The notes: generated by a model from the sequence alone, not told the origin. A DNA stretch of 64,000 nucleotides from Salegentibacter holothuriorum (GCF_900168045.1 NZ_FUYY01000002.1:496001-560000), one strand, 5' to 3'. Counted from the first letter of the stretch, positions 45,051-54,643 are shown. Made by a program: numbers and translations.

Positions 45051-45089
45051 ATGTTAGAATTTTCTAAAAAGGCGTTAAGTTTAGCCTAA
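45051..45089 (+). CDS. Possible 12-residue leader peptide (MLEFSKKALSLA)
   Basis: ATG with a clear purine-rich ribosome site AGGAG ending 7 bases before it, which is uncommon in Bacteroidota. It ends 34 bp before the ATG of the MFS gene. I see no terminator-antiterminator pair nor a run of regulatory codons, so it is a weak candidate for translational control only. Confidence 0.3.
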   Translation: MLEFSKKALSLA

Positions 45090-45122
45090 AATAAATATTA
45101 ATAATAATTAAGACACACGCTT

Positions 45123-46388
45123 ATGGCTGCTAATCCCGCAACTAATCAAAACAACACCAGTAGATCTATTATCATCATTGGTGTATTATTTTTCATTTTT
45201 GGCTTTGTAACCTGGCTAAACTCGGTACTTATTCCTTTTCTAAAAACTGCCAGTCAGTTAAATAATTTCGAGTCTTATCTAGTGGCCTTTGCTTCTTATA
45301 TTTCATATTTCGTGATGGCTATTCCTGCCGCCTGGGTTTTAAAAAAAATAGGTTTTAAAAACGGAATGTCACTAGGTTTAGTAGTAATGGCAGTTGGTGC
45401 TTTAGTTTTTATACCTGCAGCGATGTCAAGAACTTATACTATGTTCCTTTTTGGTTTATTTGTTCAGGGAACTGGTTTGGCTTTACTGCAATCTGCGGCT
45501 AATCCATATATCACTATTCTTGGGCCAATAGAAAGTGCGGCGAAGCGAATTAGTATTATGGGAATTTGTAATAAGGTAGCCGGTGCTTTGGCTCCAATTA
45601 TTTTTGGTGCCATTTTACTTAAAAATATGGATGCCGTAGAAGCTAGATTAGAAGGTATGGGTGCCGTAGCTAAATCAGCAGAGTTAGATGAACTTGCTTC
45701 TCTTGTAATTACGCCTTATGCAATAATGGCTGTAATTCTGGTAGGCCTTGCAGTACTTATTTATTATTCTGCTTTACCGGAAATTGAAACCGATGGGGAA
45801 GATGAAACCGTTGCTGCTGCCAATAAAAATAAAACGAGTGTGCTTCAATTCCCTAATTTATTATTGGGAACCCTTGCTATGTTTTTATATGTTGGGGTTG
45901 AAGTAATTGCGGGGGATACTGTAATTAGTTACGCAAAAGATGGTCAGGGTATCGCCACCGGGGTTGCCAAATTCTTTACTACATACACGTTAATAGCTAT
46001 GATTGTAGGTTATTTAATTGGTACAGTGACTATCCCTAAATACATCAGTCAACAAAAGGCATTACAAATCTCGGGTATTTTAGGAATTATTCTTGGTCTA
46101 TGCGCCATTTTTACCGATGGGTATATTTCAGTACTGTTTATTTCTTTATTAGGTTTAGCAAATGCGCTGGTATTTCCGGCAATTTGGCCTTTAGCTCTTA
46201 ATGGATTGGGTAGATTTACCAAAATAGGATCTTCTTTTCTAATTATGGCACTTGCAGGGGGAGCTATTTTACCACTTATTTATGGGTATTTAGCTGATAC
46301 TTTTGATCCTCAATCTGCCTATTGGATTGTAATTCCAAGTTATTTGTATATCTGGTTTTTTGCCGCAAAAGGGCATAAAATAAAATAA
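45123..46388 (+). CDS. Sugar MFS transporter (FucP family; probable amino-sugar importer)
   Basis: A 421-residue inner-membrane symporter with 12 hydrophobic segments. The N-terminal part resembles FucP-type carriers (FIFGFVTWLNSVLIPFLK), and GTGLALLQSAANPYITILGP is typical of the sugar:H+ group including GlcNAc carriers (NagP). Substrate is not proven, but the gene directly precedes GH20 hexosaminidase and MurQ, which makes GlcNAc or MurNAc the best guess. Gap to the GH20 gene is 15 bp. Confidence 0.88.
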   Translation: MAANPATNQNNTSRSIIIIGVLFFIFGFVTWLNSVLIPFLKTASQLNNFESYLVAFASYISYFVMAIPAAWVLKKIGFKNGMSLGLVVMAVGALVFIPAAMSRTYTMFLFGLFVQGTGLALLQSAANPYITILGPIESAAKRISIMGICNKVAGALAPIIFGAILLKNMDAVEARLEGMGAVAKSAELDELASLVITPYAIMAVILVGLAVLIYYSALPEIETDGEDETVAAANKNKTSVLQFPNLLLGTLAMFLYVGVEVIAGDTVISYAKDGQGIATGVAKFFTTYTLIAMIVGYLIGTVTIPKYISQQKALQISGILGIILGLCAIFTDGYISVLFISLLGLANALVFPAIWPLALNGLGRFTKIGSSFLIMALAGGAILPLIYGYLADTFDPQSAYWIVIPSYLYIWFFAAKGHKIK

Positions 46389-46403
46389 AATAAAGATTTT
46401 ATT

Positions 46404-47978
46404 ATGAAAAGTTTTAGTATCAAGTTTAGCTTAGTGTTTTTAATGTTTTTTCAGTTGGGTTTATCCGCACAAGAACCCAATGTTGAAAAACCGGCAATCA
46501 TCCCGCAGCCAGCAGAAGTTGAGTGGAAAGACGATTTTTTTACACTTCAGGAAAGAACAGTGGTTTGTTTTAATTCCGGTGCAGAAGCATCGGCTGCCTG
46601 GCTGCAGAGATTGTTGCAAAATACCTACACACAAAGTTATACTATGCGGGGAGAAAATTGTAACGGTTTTAATCTTAATATTAATCCAGAACTGGAAGAA
46701 ACTTTGGGGAAAGAAGGCTATAATTTAGATATTTCTTCAAGTAATGTTAGGCTAGAAGCGGCTACAGAAGCCGGCCTTTTCTATGCTATCCAAACCTTAC
46801 GCCAAATGTTTCCATCTGGAATTGAAAATGAAAAAGTTTCCGAAGAAATTAAACTTTCTCAAGTTTCTATAACAGATACTCCAAGATTTGAATGGCGTGG
46901 TTCTATGTTAGATGTGGCACGTAGCTTTTTTGGCCCAAATTATATTAAAAAGCATATAGACCGCATGGCTCTTTATAAGTTAAACAAACTTCACCTGCAC
47001 TTAACCGATGACCAGGGTTGGCGTATAGAGATAAAACAAAAGCCTAAGTTAACAGAGTTAGGAAGCAAAGGTGCCGTTAAAGGTGGTAGGTCTGGATTTT
47101 TAACTCAGGAAGAGTATAAAGACATTCAGGAATACGCAGCGGCCAGGAATATTGTAATTGTACCTGAAATTGATATACCGGGACATATTTATGCTGCCTT
47201 AATGGCTTACCCCGAATTAAATTGCGATGATTTAAGCAATATTGAACCAAGGAGAGCAACACCGCCGGAACTTTTTCATGGTTACGAGGTTGGATGGAGT
47301 AAATTTTGTCTTGATAAACCAGAAATTTACGATTTTGTAGCTACGGTATTAGGCGAAATGGCGTCAATTACTACCGGAGATTACCTACATATTGGTGGAG
47401 ATGAAATTGAAGATGAACGTTACAGGGAGTTTGTAATAAAAGCCGACTCTATTGTTCAAAATCTTGGAAAAACAACTATAGGTTGGGAAGAAGTAACCCA
47501 AGCTGCGGTAGACACTACTTTTATTAGCCAGCGTTGGAATGGTAAAACCAAGAGTGTTGTAAAAACCCCTATTATAGAATCTATTTGTTCGAGTTTTTAT
47601 TTTGATCATGCCAATGTTCCAGGTCAGGAAATGACCAATAATTGGTGCCAGGAAAATGGAGTTTCTTTAAAAGATACTTATAATTTTAAAGTAACAAATC
47701 CCAATACTATTGGAGTAGAGGCTCCGGTTTGGACCGAGATGGTACTTTCTGACGAAGCTGCCGACGATAGATTTTGGCCAAGAAGTATTGCAATGGCAGA
47801 AGTAGGCTGGACTAAAGAAGAAAACAAGGATTATAAGAGCTTTATAGAGCGTTTGGGAGCACAAGGTCTTCGACTTGACTTTATGGACGTGAATTATTTT
47901 AGAAGCCCGGAAGTAGAGTGGAATAGTGATCCTAAAAAAGGTATTTTTTCAGAATTTATGCCTGAATCTAAGTTTTAA
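46404..47978 (+). CDS. Beta-N-acetylhexosaminidase, glycoside hydrolase family 20
   Basis: A 524-residue exported enzyme: signal peptide to about Ala22, N-terminal GH20b-like domain (about 30-155), then the GH20 barrel (160-510). The catalytic pair of the family is Asp333-Glu334 in YLHIGGDEIEDERY; LHLHLTDDQGWRIEIK and EIDIPGH are other conserved parts. It releases terminal GlcNAc (or GalNAc) from chitin-like, glycan or peptidoglycan fragments. The 15-bp gap to the MFS gene and the 78-bp gap to murQ suggest one transcript that is reduced by the hairpin downstream. Not lipidated. Confidence 0.93.
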   Translation: MKSFSIKFSLVFLMFFQLGLSAQEPNVEKPAIIPQPAEVEWKDDFFTLQERTVVCFNSGAEASAAWLQRLLQNTYTQSYTMRGENCNGFNLNINPELEETLGKEGYNLDISSSNVRLEAATEAGLFYAIQTLRQMFPSGIENEKVSEEIKLSQVSITDTPRFEWRGSMLDVARSFFGPNYIKKHIDRMALYKLNKLHLHLTDDQGWRIEIKQKPKLTELGSKGAVKGGRSGFLTQEEYKDIQEYAAARNIVIVPEIDIPGHIYAALMAYPELNCDDLSNIEPRRATPPELFHGYEVGWSKFCLDKPEIYDFVATVLGEMASITTGDYLHIGGDEIEDERYREFVIKADSIVQNLGKTTIGWEEVTQAAVDTTFISQRWNGKTKSVVKTPIIESICSSFYFDHANVPGQEMTNNWCQENGVSLKDTYNFKVTNPNTIGVEAPVWTEMVLSDEAADDRFWPRSIAMAEVGWTKEENKDYKSFIERLGAQGLRLDFMDVNYFRSPEVEWNSDPKKGIFSEFMPESKF

Positions 47979-48008
47979 ATTATTTTAGATAATTTTACTG
48001 AAAACATT

Positions 48009-48037
48009 ACTCCCTGATTTAAATACAATCGGGGAGT
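48009..48037 (+). terminator. Hairpin between the GH20 gene and murQ
   Basis: ACTCCCTGAT (48009-48018) and ATCGGGGAGT (48028-48037) pair with one G-T, followed by ATTTTAATT. A partial terminator or stabiliser that would lower murQ expression relative to the GH20 gene. Confidence 0.5.
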
Positions 48038-48056
48038 ATTTTAATTAAACTTAACA

Positions 48057-48872
48057 ATGGAACATACCAATCCCGATACCGAAAAAACCTCTAAGTACAA
48101 TAATTTAGAAAAGATGAGTACTTCGGCTTTGCTCAGTAATATCAATAAAGAGGATAAGAGCGTTTCAGAAAGTGTTGAAAAAGAGCTTCCGGCAATTGAA
48201 AAGTTAGTGGATGCCATTGCTCCAAAAATGGAAGCTGGGGGTAGATTGTTTTATATTGGAGCAGGAACAAGCGGAAGACTTGGAGTTTTAGATGCTTCAG
48301 AGTGTCCTCCAACCTTTGGAGTTTCAGACCAATTAGTAATCGGATTAATTGCTGGCGGAGATACTGCATTGAGGAATGCGGTAGAAAACGCAGAAGACGA
48401 TACGAAGCAAGCCTGGAAAGATCTTCAGGAATATAAAATATCAGAAAAAGATGTATTGGTAGGCCTTGCCGCCTCGGGAACCACTCCTTATGTGATTGGT
48501 GGAATAAAAGAGGCACGTTCCAAAGGTATTATTACCGGTTGTGTTACCTGTAGTTCAGGTAGCCCATTGGCCGCAGCTTGTGAATTTCCGGTAGAGGTAG
48601 TTACAGGAGCCGAGTTTGTAACGGGAAGTACAAGGATGAAGGCCGGAACGGCTCAGAAACTTGTATTAAATATGATATCTACTTCGGTTATGATTAAGCT
48701 GGGCCGCGTAAAGGGCAATAAAATGGTAGATATGCAACTATCAAATAAAAAGTTGGTTAGCCGCGGAATTCGTATGATTATGGAAGAATTAAATGTTGAT
48801 GAAGCAGAAGCTTCAAAATTATTACAAACCTACAAGAGCGTAAGAAGCGTTCTAGCTGAATATAAGCCTTAA
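48057..48872 (+). CDS. murQ: N-acetylmuramic acid 6-phosphate etherase
   Basis: A 271-residue lyase that cleaves the lactyl ether of MurNAc-6-P to GlcNAc-6-P and D-lactate, the key step of MurNAc recycling. SIS domain; family motif YIGAGTSGRLGVLDASECPP (about residues 67-85) with catalytic Glu82, and AVENAEDD with second acid near 113. Somewhat short next to the E. coli enzyme (about 300). It needs phosphorylated MurNAc, and no kinase or PTS is seen nearby. Same direction as the GH20 gene. Confidence 0.96.
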   Translation: MEHTNPDTEKTSKYNNLEKMSTSALLSNINKEDKSVSESVEKELPAIEKLVDAIAPKMEAGGRLFYIGAGTSGRLGVLDASECPPTFGVSDQLVIGLIAGGDTALRNAVENAEDDTKQAWKDLQEYKISEKDVLVGLAASGTTPYVIGGIKEARSKGIITGCVTCSSGSPLAAACEFPVEVVTGAEFVTGSTRMKAGTAQKLVLNMISTSVMIKLGRVKGNKMVDMQLSNKKLVSRGIRMIMEELNVDEAEASKLLQTYKSVRSVLAEYKP

Positions 48873-48952
48873 GACCTACATAAGATCTAGATTGAATGCC
48901 TGGTAATATTTCCAAAGCAGACTCAGCAGGATATTATTTGGCAAATACTTAT

Positions 48953-49708
48953 TTATAATAAATCCAAACCCTTGTTTTCATACTCTTGCAATTCTGGAGC
49001 GTTTGGGGCTAATTCAGTAATTAAAGTATCTACAACAAGAGTATCACAAACCTTAAAACGATTATAGGTATTTAGTTTTTTAGAAATGGTGAGCGAAACT
49101 AATTTTTTTGAAGATTTCACCATGGCTTTTTTCATTTGGGCAACCTCCCAGTCCAGTTCTGTAATACCTTTTTTAATATCCATATAACCGGTACCAAGAA
49201 AACAGATATCTGCGGTAATCTCAGATAAAAGATTAATAGCGCTTCCGCCGGCAGCAAGTTGCGACCCTCTTGATAGTTTTCCTCCAATAAGGTGTACTTC
49301 ATCATTTTTTGAGACGTTGTTTAGCAGCTCTACCGCCATAGGTAGGCTGGGGGTAAAGAAGGTTAGATTCATTTTCCTGGGAACTAATTTTGCCAGTTCC
49401 AGGTTAGTAGATCCGCCGCTAATAAGAATCACATCGCCGTGATTTAAAAGCTCTATACCTTTTTTTGCAATAATAGATTTGTTTTCATATTCGTAAACCT
49501 CCCTGGTATTATCAGAATGAATATTGAATCCATTAGAAACAGCGCCTCCGTGAACTTTTTTTAGTTGTTTTAATTTATCCAACTCCATAAGATCCCTTCG
49601 CACGGTGTCCATAGATACGTTGAGGGTTCTGGTTAAATCACTTAGTAGTACCCTATTATGTAGATGTACTTCATCGAGAATAATTTGATGGCGTTCTGTT
49701 TTTTTCAT
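48953..49708 (-). CDS. DeoR/GlpR family transcriptional regulator
   Basis: A 251-residue repressor. N-terminal winged helix (residues 1-55; RHQIILDEVHLHNRVLLSDL then VSMDTVRRDLMELD) and a DeoR sensor domain (about 75-235) of the isomerase-like fold with ISGGSTNLELAKLV and GYMDIKKGITELD, which binds a phosphosugar. It is divergent from susC and converges with murQ, so it most likely controls the amino-sugar/muropeptide genes; the sugar-phosphate effector is an inference. Repeated TTGC/GCAA words lie in the susC promoter. Confidence 0.92.
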   Translation of the reverse strand: MKKTERHQIILDEVHLHNRVLLSDLTRTLNVSMDTVRRDLMELDKLKQLKKVHGGAVSNGFNIHSDNTREVYEYENKSIIAKKGIELLNHGDVILISGGSTNLELAKLVPRKMNLTFFTPSLPMAVELLNNVSKNDEVHLIGGKLSRGSQLAAGGSAINLLSEITADICFLGTGYMDIKKGITELDWEVAQMKKAMVKSSKKLVSLTISKKLNTYNRFKVCDTLVVDTLITELAPNAPELQEYENKGLDLL

Positions 49709-49888
49709 ATAAATATTTTGATGCTGGGTTTAGTTTAAAGTAAGGCTTTATAGTTTAATTAATTCAAATCCCATTAATATGTTAAAATCCACTGAATATG
49801 AACTACAAGGTAAGATTACTATTTTTCTATTAAAATTCCGAATTTGCGATTAAAAATAGCAAGAAATAAACTGTTACTTTATAAAAAA

Positions 49889-49924
49889 TTGCATATAAAG
49901 CAAATTATTGCAATATTTAATTGC
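49889..49924. promoter_or_regulatory. Candidate operator upstream of susC
   Basis: TTGCATATAAAGCAA (49889-49903) and GCAATATTTAATTGC (49910-49924) are adjacent symmetric words sharing TTGC/GCAA ends. The second overlaps the -33 TTG of the susC promoter, the usual place for repressor binding. The DeoR gene 181 bp away is the natural candidate to bind. Confidence 0.4.
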
Positions 49925-49951
49925 TATTAATGTATTTATATAATATGTTTG
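49921..49951 (+). promoter_or_regulatory. Promoter of susC (TTG -33, TATGTTTG -7)
   Basis: TTG at 49921-49923 and TATGTTTG at 49944-49951, 20 bp apart, 28 bp before the ATG 49980. Confidence 0.65.
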
Positions 49952-49979
49952 TTTCATAATCAATTGTTAATATAATAAT

Positions 49980-52900
49980 ATGGAAAAACGATTTCGTACA
50001 TCGATCTTAATTTTGCTTTGCCTATTTTCTATCCAGGTTTGGGCGCAGGAGAGAGAAATTTCGGGTACTATAACAGATGAAAGTGGTTTACCACTGCCCG
50101 GAGTAAATGTAATAGAAAAAAATTCCAGCAATGGAACAGTAACAGATTTTGATGGGAACTTTAAGCTTACAATAACTGGGGGTGATGAAACTATTTTAGT
50201 TTTTTCTTCATTAGGTTTTGTAAGAAAGGAAATCGTTATAGGAGATAAAAATACTTTGGAGGTCTCTATGTTTACAGATACTGAAAGTTTAAATGAAGTT
50301 GTAGTGACGGCTTTTGGTATAGAAAGGCAGGAGAAGGCTTTGGGTTATGCGGTACAGGAAGTGAATTCTGAGGAAATTCTTGAAGGAAACAAAACCAATG
50401 TAGTGAGTGGTCTTCAGGGAAAAGTGTCAGGGGTTACTATTTCAAATTCAGGGGGTGCCCCTGGTTCTTCTACCGCAATTTTGATTAGAGGGGGAACTTC
50501 TATTACCGGGAATAATCAACCATTGTTTGTAGTAGATGGAATTCCAATTGACAACTCTACAAGTTCAAGTTTAACTGTTGCCAGTATAAACAGGGCGGCA
50601 GATTTAAACCCTGAAGATATTGAAAATGTTTCGGTACTTAAAGGGCCAGCAGCGGCTGCATTATACGGGATACAAGCGGCAGAAGGGGCTGTAATTATTA
50701 CAACTAAGAAAGGAAAAGCTGGTGTAAGTACGATTTCTTATTCGGGAACATTCTCTGTAGATGAAGTTTTGGGAACTCCTGAGGTGCAGCAGCAATTTGG
50801 GCAAGGGACTCAAATTTTGAGTACTGATGGTTTTAGCTATGAAAAGGAATCTAATTTTAGCTGGGGTTCTGTTGTTGAAAATCAGGAGACTTATAATCAT
50901 ATAGAAGATTTTTACGAAACAGCTATAACTCAAAATCATAATGTTAGTTACTCAGGAGGTACAGAAAGCAGCACAATGTATCTTTCTATTGGAGACCTTT
51001 CTCAAGATGGCGTTATAGAAGGAACTAATTATGATAAAACCTCCTTTAAAATAAATACTACTTCTAAGTTAGGGGATAAGCTTACCGTTGGAGCCTCGGC
51101 AAACTATGTAGTAACCGAGGTTGGTAGTACTAAGCAAGGTAATGCTTCAGGTAGTAGCTATAGCAGCTTATTATCTTATCCTATAAACATAGATATTCAG
51201 AATTTTTATGCTGAAGATGGTTCGCAAAGAAGATTTTATGAAGATCAAACTTTTGATAATCCCTACTGGAGTATAGAAAACAGTCCTAACGATAACAAGG
51301 TGAATAGATTAATAGGAATTGTAAATCTAAGCTATGACTTTTTGAACGATTTTAATTTGTCTTATAAACTGGGAACAGATTATTTCTCAGAAACAAGCAA
51401 ACGTGTTATTGGCACTGGATCCTTAATTGAAAATAGATCTGAAGGTTATATTAGCCAGTTTCAGCGTGAAAATAGAAAAACTACTTCAAACCTTATTTTA
51501 AGCTATAGTAAAGCGGTAAGTGAAGATTTTGAAATTGATGCTTTGGTAGGTAATATGGTTGAAGATTATAAAGTACATAGCGTTTATACCTATGGAGATG
51601 GTTTTCAGGCTCCTGGAATATATAGCATAGGAAACGTTTCGCAAGAAAATCAATCAATTACTGAATTGATAACTAGAAGAAGAGCAGTAGGTGTTTTTGG
51701 AGAGGTGAAGTTTGGATGGAAGGATGCGCTGTTCTTAAACTTTACAGGAAGAAATGACTGGTCTTCAACATTGCCCGAAGATAAAAGATCTTTCTTTTAT
51801 CCTTCTATAGGAACATCGGCAGTAATAACCGATTTATTTGAGCAGGCCGGAAACGATATTACCAGTGATAATGGATTGTCGTTTATGAAATTTAGAGCAA
51901 CCTGGGCTCAAGCCGGAAAAGATGCCCCAATAGGAGCTTTAAATAGTTTTTTAGGAACAAATATAAATCCACTTGCGAGTTCGGCTTATACTTATAATGG
52001 GGTAGATATTGGTAATCCAGCGTTAGAACCGGAGTTTACCGATAGTTACGAGGCAGGAATTGACGCTAGATTCTTTAAAAATAGATTAGGTTTAGATTTA
52101 AGTGTTTATTACAGTAAATCCAAAAATCAAATTCTTGAAGATATTAGGGTTCCACCTTCAGCGGGAACATTTTATGCTACTTTAAATGGCGGGTCTATTA
52201 TAAACAAAGGAATTGAGGCTTTAGTAACCGCCAAATTATTTGAAAGGGGAAATGCTTTTCAATGGAATATGACTTATAATTTCGGACTTAATAAAAGTGA
52301 TGTTATTGAATTACCTGGACAGCTAGATGAAGTTTATCTTTCAGATTCCTGGACTTTTAGTAACACTGCCGCCGGTGCAGCTATTTTGAACGGATCTTTA
52401 TTTGGCCTTAGAGGTTACCAAGCTGTAAGAAACGATCAGCAGGAACTTATTATTGGAGCAGATGGTTTACCGGAATTGGAAACCGTAATCTTTGAAGATG
52501 TGAATCGTCTTCCAGACTGGACCTTAGGGTTTACCAATAACTTATCTTATAAGAACTTTAATTTCTCATTTTTACTCGATCTAGTGCAAGGTCAGGAAGC
52601 ATATAATGCTACAAAATCTGCATTTATTTACTATGGTCTTGGAGAAGAAACCTTAGATAGATCTTCAGATGGAGTAAGAGTTGTAGAAGGAGTTTTAGCA
52701 AATGGCCAACCTAATACTACACAAGTTACAGATCAACAGTATTACCAGCAATATTATTCACAAAATGCAGAAAATTTTATTGAAGATGCTTCCTTTGCGA
52801 GATTACGTTATGCAACATTAAGTTATGACGTACCTACTGCATTATTAGAAAAATTAAATATGGTATCAGCTCAAATTTCTATTACAGGTAGAAATTTATT

Positions 52901-53042
52901 TACCATAACAGATTACTCTGGAGTAGATCCTGAAGTTAATACCTATGGTGCCGGAATTCAGGGTGCAGGGTCAATGGGTATTGATAATTTAGGAACTCCA
53001 AATACCAAAGGTTTTGATTTAGGATTAAGATTTAAATTTTAA
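49980..53042 (+). CDS. SusC/RagA family TonB-linked outer-membrane transporter
   Basis: A 1020-residue outer-membrane beta-barrel. Order: signal peptide (to about Ala22), carboxypeptidase-regulatory-like domain (about 25-105), plug domain (about 112-235; VSGLQGKVSGVTISNSGGAP, PLFVVDGIPID, ENVSVLKGPAAAALYGI), then the barrel to the C-terminal Phe (RFKF), as in SusC proteins. It forms the pore for SusD-captured large substrates. The partner SusD starts 4 bp later. The ligand is not visible in sequence; the neighbourhood (GH20, MurQ, amidase) points to amino-sugar glycan or muropeptide. Confidence 0.96.
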   Translation: MEKRFRTSILILLCLFSIQVWAQEREISGTITDESGLPLPGVNVIEKNSSNGTVTDFDGNFKLTITGGDETILVFSSLGFVRKEIVIGDKNTLEVSMFTDTESLNEVVVTAFGIERQEKALGYAVQEVNSEEILEGNKTNVVSGLQGKVSGVTISNSGGAPGSSTAILIRGGTSITGNNQPLFVVDGIPIDNSTSSSLTVASINRAADLNPEDIENVSVLKGPAAAALYGIQAAEGAVIITTKKGKAGVSTISYSGTFSVDEVLGTPEVQQQFGQGTQILSTDGFSYEKESNFSWGSVVENQETYNHIEDFYETAITQNHNVSYSGGTESSTMYLSIGDLSQDGVIEGTNYDKTSFKINTTSKLGDKLTVGASANYVVTEVGSTKQGNASGSSYSSLLSYPINIDIQNFYAEDGSQRRFYEDQTFDNPYWSIENSPNDNKVNRLIGIVNLSYDFLNDFNLSYKLGTDYFSETSKRVIGTGSLIENRSEGYISQFQRENRKTTSNLILSYSKAVSEDFEIDALVGNMVEDYKVHSVYTYGDGFQAPGIYSIGNVSQENQSITELITRRRAVGVFGEVKFGWKDALFLNFTGRNDWSSTLPEDKRSFFYPSIGTSAVITDLFEQAGNDITSDNGLSFMKFRATWAQAGKDAPIGALNSFLGTNINPLASSAYTYNGVDIGNPALEPEFTDSYEAGIDARFFKNRLGLDLSVYYSKSKNQILEDIRVPPSAGTFYATLNGGSIINKGIEALVTAKLFERGNAFQWNMTYNFGLNKSDVIELPGQLDEVYLSDSWTFSNTAAGAAILNGSLFGLRGYQAVRNDQQELIIGADGLPELETVIFEDVNRLPDWTLGFTNNLSYKNFNFSFLLDLVQGQEAYNATKSAFIYYGLGEETLDRSSDGVRVVEGVLANGQPNTTQVTDQQYYQQYYSQNAENFIEDASFARLRYATLSYDVPTALLEKLNMVSAQISITGRNLFTITDYSGVDPEVNTYGAGIQGAGSMGIDNLGTPNTKGFDLGLRFKF

Positions 53043-53046
53043 GAAA

Positions 53047-54549
53047 ATGAAAAAATATTATAAATACTTTCTACTACTAACCGCGGTAATAACGGTAGGT
53101 GCGTGTAGTGATGATTATTTCGATGTAAACGATTCGGTAACACAACCAACAACTACAGAGCTTTCGCCTCAGTACCGTATTGAAGGAGCTATAGAGAATA
53201 CAGTAGCTACCGCTCAATATAGAGGGATGAGAGAAGTGCTAGGGGTTGTGCAGTATGGATCTCAAAATACAGCCGCCTACTACTCTGAGTCCTGGAACAC
53301 TTTTCTATCAACAGGTAGTTATTTCTTATGGCAAAATGTATATGTTTATGCACTTCCAAATACAGCAGATCTTATTTATTTAGGTGAAAAGTTCAACGCT
53401 CCTCATTATACTGCCGTAGGAAAAATTTTACGCGCCTATCTATTAGGTATGGCCACAGATCAGTATGGCTCTATAGTCTTGGATGATAGCTATAATCCTG
53501 AAGAATCTATAAAATTAGAACCAGAATTTGTTTCTCAGGAAGTAATCTATGAAAGAATTTTTAAAATTCTTGATGAGGCTGTGTTAGAGTTAGACCAGGA
53601 AAGTGAATTAGGTTTAAATGATGAAGGAGGGGACATCTTATTCAATGGAGATTTAGAACAATGGAAGAAATTTGCATACTCCATTAAAGCACGATATTTA
53701 AACCATCTTACTAAGAAGAATTCTGGCGAACACGCATACAATCCCCAAATGGTTTTAGAGGCTGTTCAAAAAGGCTTTAATTCTAATGCAGATAATGCTT
53801 TTATAAGCTATGGTGGAGGAGAGGCTTCTAATGATAACCAACCATTCAGCGAAAGCGGTTATGGCTCTACAAGATTTGATTACTTTTCTGAATTTTTTGT
53901 TGAACTTTTGAAAAACCCATTAAACGAATACGCAGATGTTCAGGATCCCAGGCTACCAGTAATCGTTACAGAAGCTGTGAATGGAGGTTACCAGGGTGTT
54001 AAAACCGGTGCTGGTGTACCTGGCGGAGAAGGAGATAACTATTCTATAGGCTATGGCGGCTTTTATACTTCACCAGATTCTCCAACTTTTATGATGACTT
54101 ATAGCGAGTTGAAGTTTATTGAAGCAGAGGCTAAATATAGAAGTTCTGATGAACCTGGTGCATATCAGGCTTATAAAGAAGGAGTTGAAGCCGATCTAAA
54201 TAAATTGAATATTTCAGCAGAGGAGACAGCAGCATATTTAGAAACAATAGAAGAAGAGATTTCTATTACCAATTTTGGTTTATCTCAAATTTTCGTACAA
54301 AAATATATTGCAAACATGCTTAATCCAGAAACCTGGGTAGATTTTAGAAGAATGGATTACAGTTCAGATATTTATCCTGGTTTAGAAAGGCCTGAAAATG
54401 TGAATGTAACTCTTTTTCCAGGTGAGAACGATTGGTTAAGAGCAATGATGTATGAATACAATGAAGAAGATCGTAACTACGAGAATATGCCAGACAATGA
54501 TCCTTATGTGAGACTAACAACTCCATTATGGTGGGATACACAGGAGTAA
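53047..54549 (+). CDS. SusD/RagB family (SusD-like_2) surface lipoprotein
   Basis: A 500-residue outer-surface lipoprotein; the lipobox is VITVGAC (Cys20) followed by SDDYFDVNDSVTQPT, typical mature SusD. TPR-like helices follow, and stretches such as RAYLLGMATDQYGSIVLDDSY and NMLNPETWVDFRRMDY fit the SusD-like_2 subgroup. It caps the SusC pore and binds the polymer or oligosaccharide. Gap to susC is 4 bp, so the pair is one operon. Terminator follows directly. Confidence 0.95.
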   Translation: MKKYYKYFLLLTAVITVGACSDDYFDVNDSVTQPTTTELSPQYRIEGAIENTVATAQYRGMREVLGVVQYGSQNTAAYYSESWNTFLSTGSYFLWQNVYVYALPNTADLIYLGEKFNAPHYTAVGKILRAYLLGMATDQYGSIVLDDSYNPEESIKLEPEFVSQEVIYERIFKILDEAVLELDQESELGLNDEGGDILFNGDLEQWKKFAYSIKARYLNHLTKKNSGEHAYNPQMVLEAVQKGFNSNADNAFISYGGGEASNDNQPFSESGYGSTRFDYFSEFFVELLKNPLNEYADVQDPRLPVIVTEAVNGGYQGVKTGAGVPGGEGDNYSIGYGGFYTSPDSPTFMMTYSELKFIEAEAKYRSSDEPGAYQAYKEGVEADLNKLNISAEETAAYLETIEEEISITNFGLSQIFVQKYIANMLNPETWVDFRRMDYSSDIYPGLERPENVNVTLFPGENDWLRAMMYEYNEEDRNYENMPDNDPYVRLTTPLWWDTQE

Positions 54550-54568
54550 ACCTTGATGTTTAAATAAT

Positions 54569-54603
54569 ATAAAACCCTTCAAAGTTTATTTGAAGGGTTT
54601 TAT
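54569..54603. terminator. Terminator after the susCD pair
   Basis: ATAAAACCCTTCAAA and TTTGAAGGGTTTTAT around a 5-base loop, symmetric, with T-runs on either side. Confidence 0.88.
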
Positions 54604-54643
54604 ATTATTATTTTTCTTTAATTGCTCCTAAAATCTTCAAACT

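Larger units (their letters stand above)
44805..45122. other. Intergenic control region between lepA and the sugar MFS gene
   Basis: 318 bp between divergent starts. It holds the lepA -7 element (44859-44866), a run of poly-T-rich sequence near 45030, and a tiny frame of 12 codons with a strong AGGAG 8 bp ahead (45051). No exact TAnnTTTG points towards the MFS gene. Confidence 0.6.

Noticed and set aside
44940-45122. Riboswitch upstream of the MFS transporter, such as a glmS-like or GlcN6P element
   Set aside because: The leader is AT-rich and shows no strong conserved helix set that I can recognise; no claim made.
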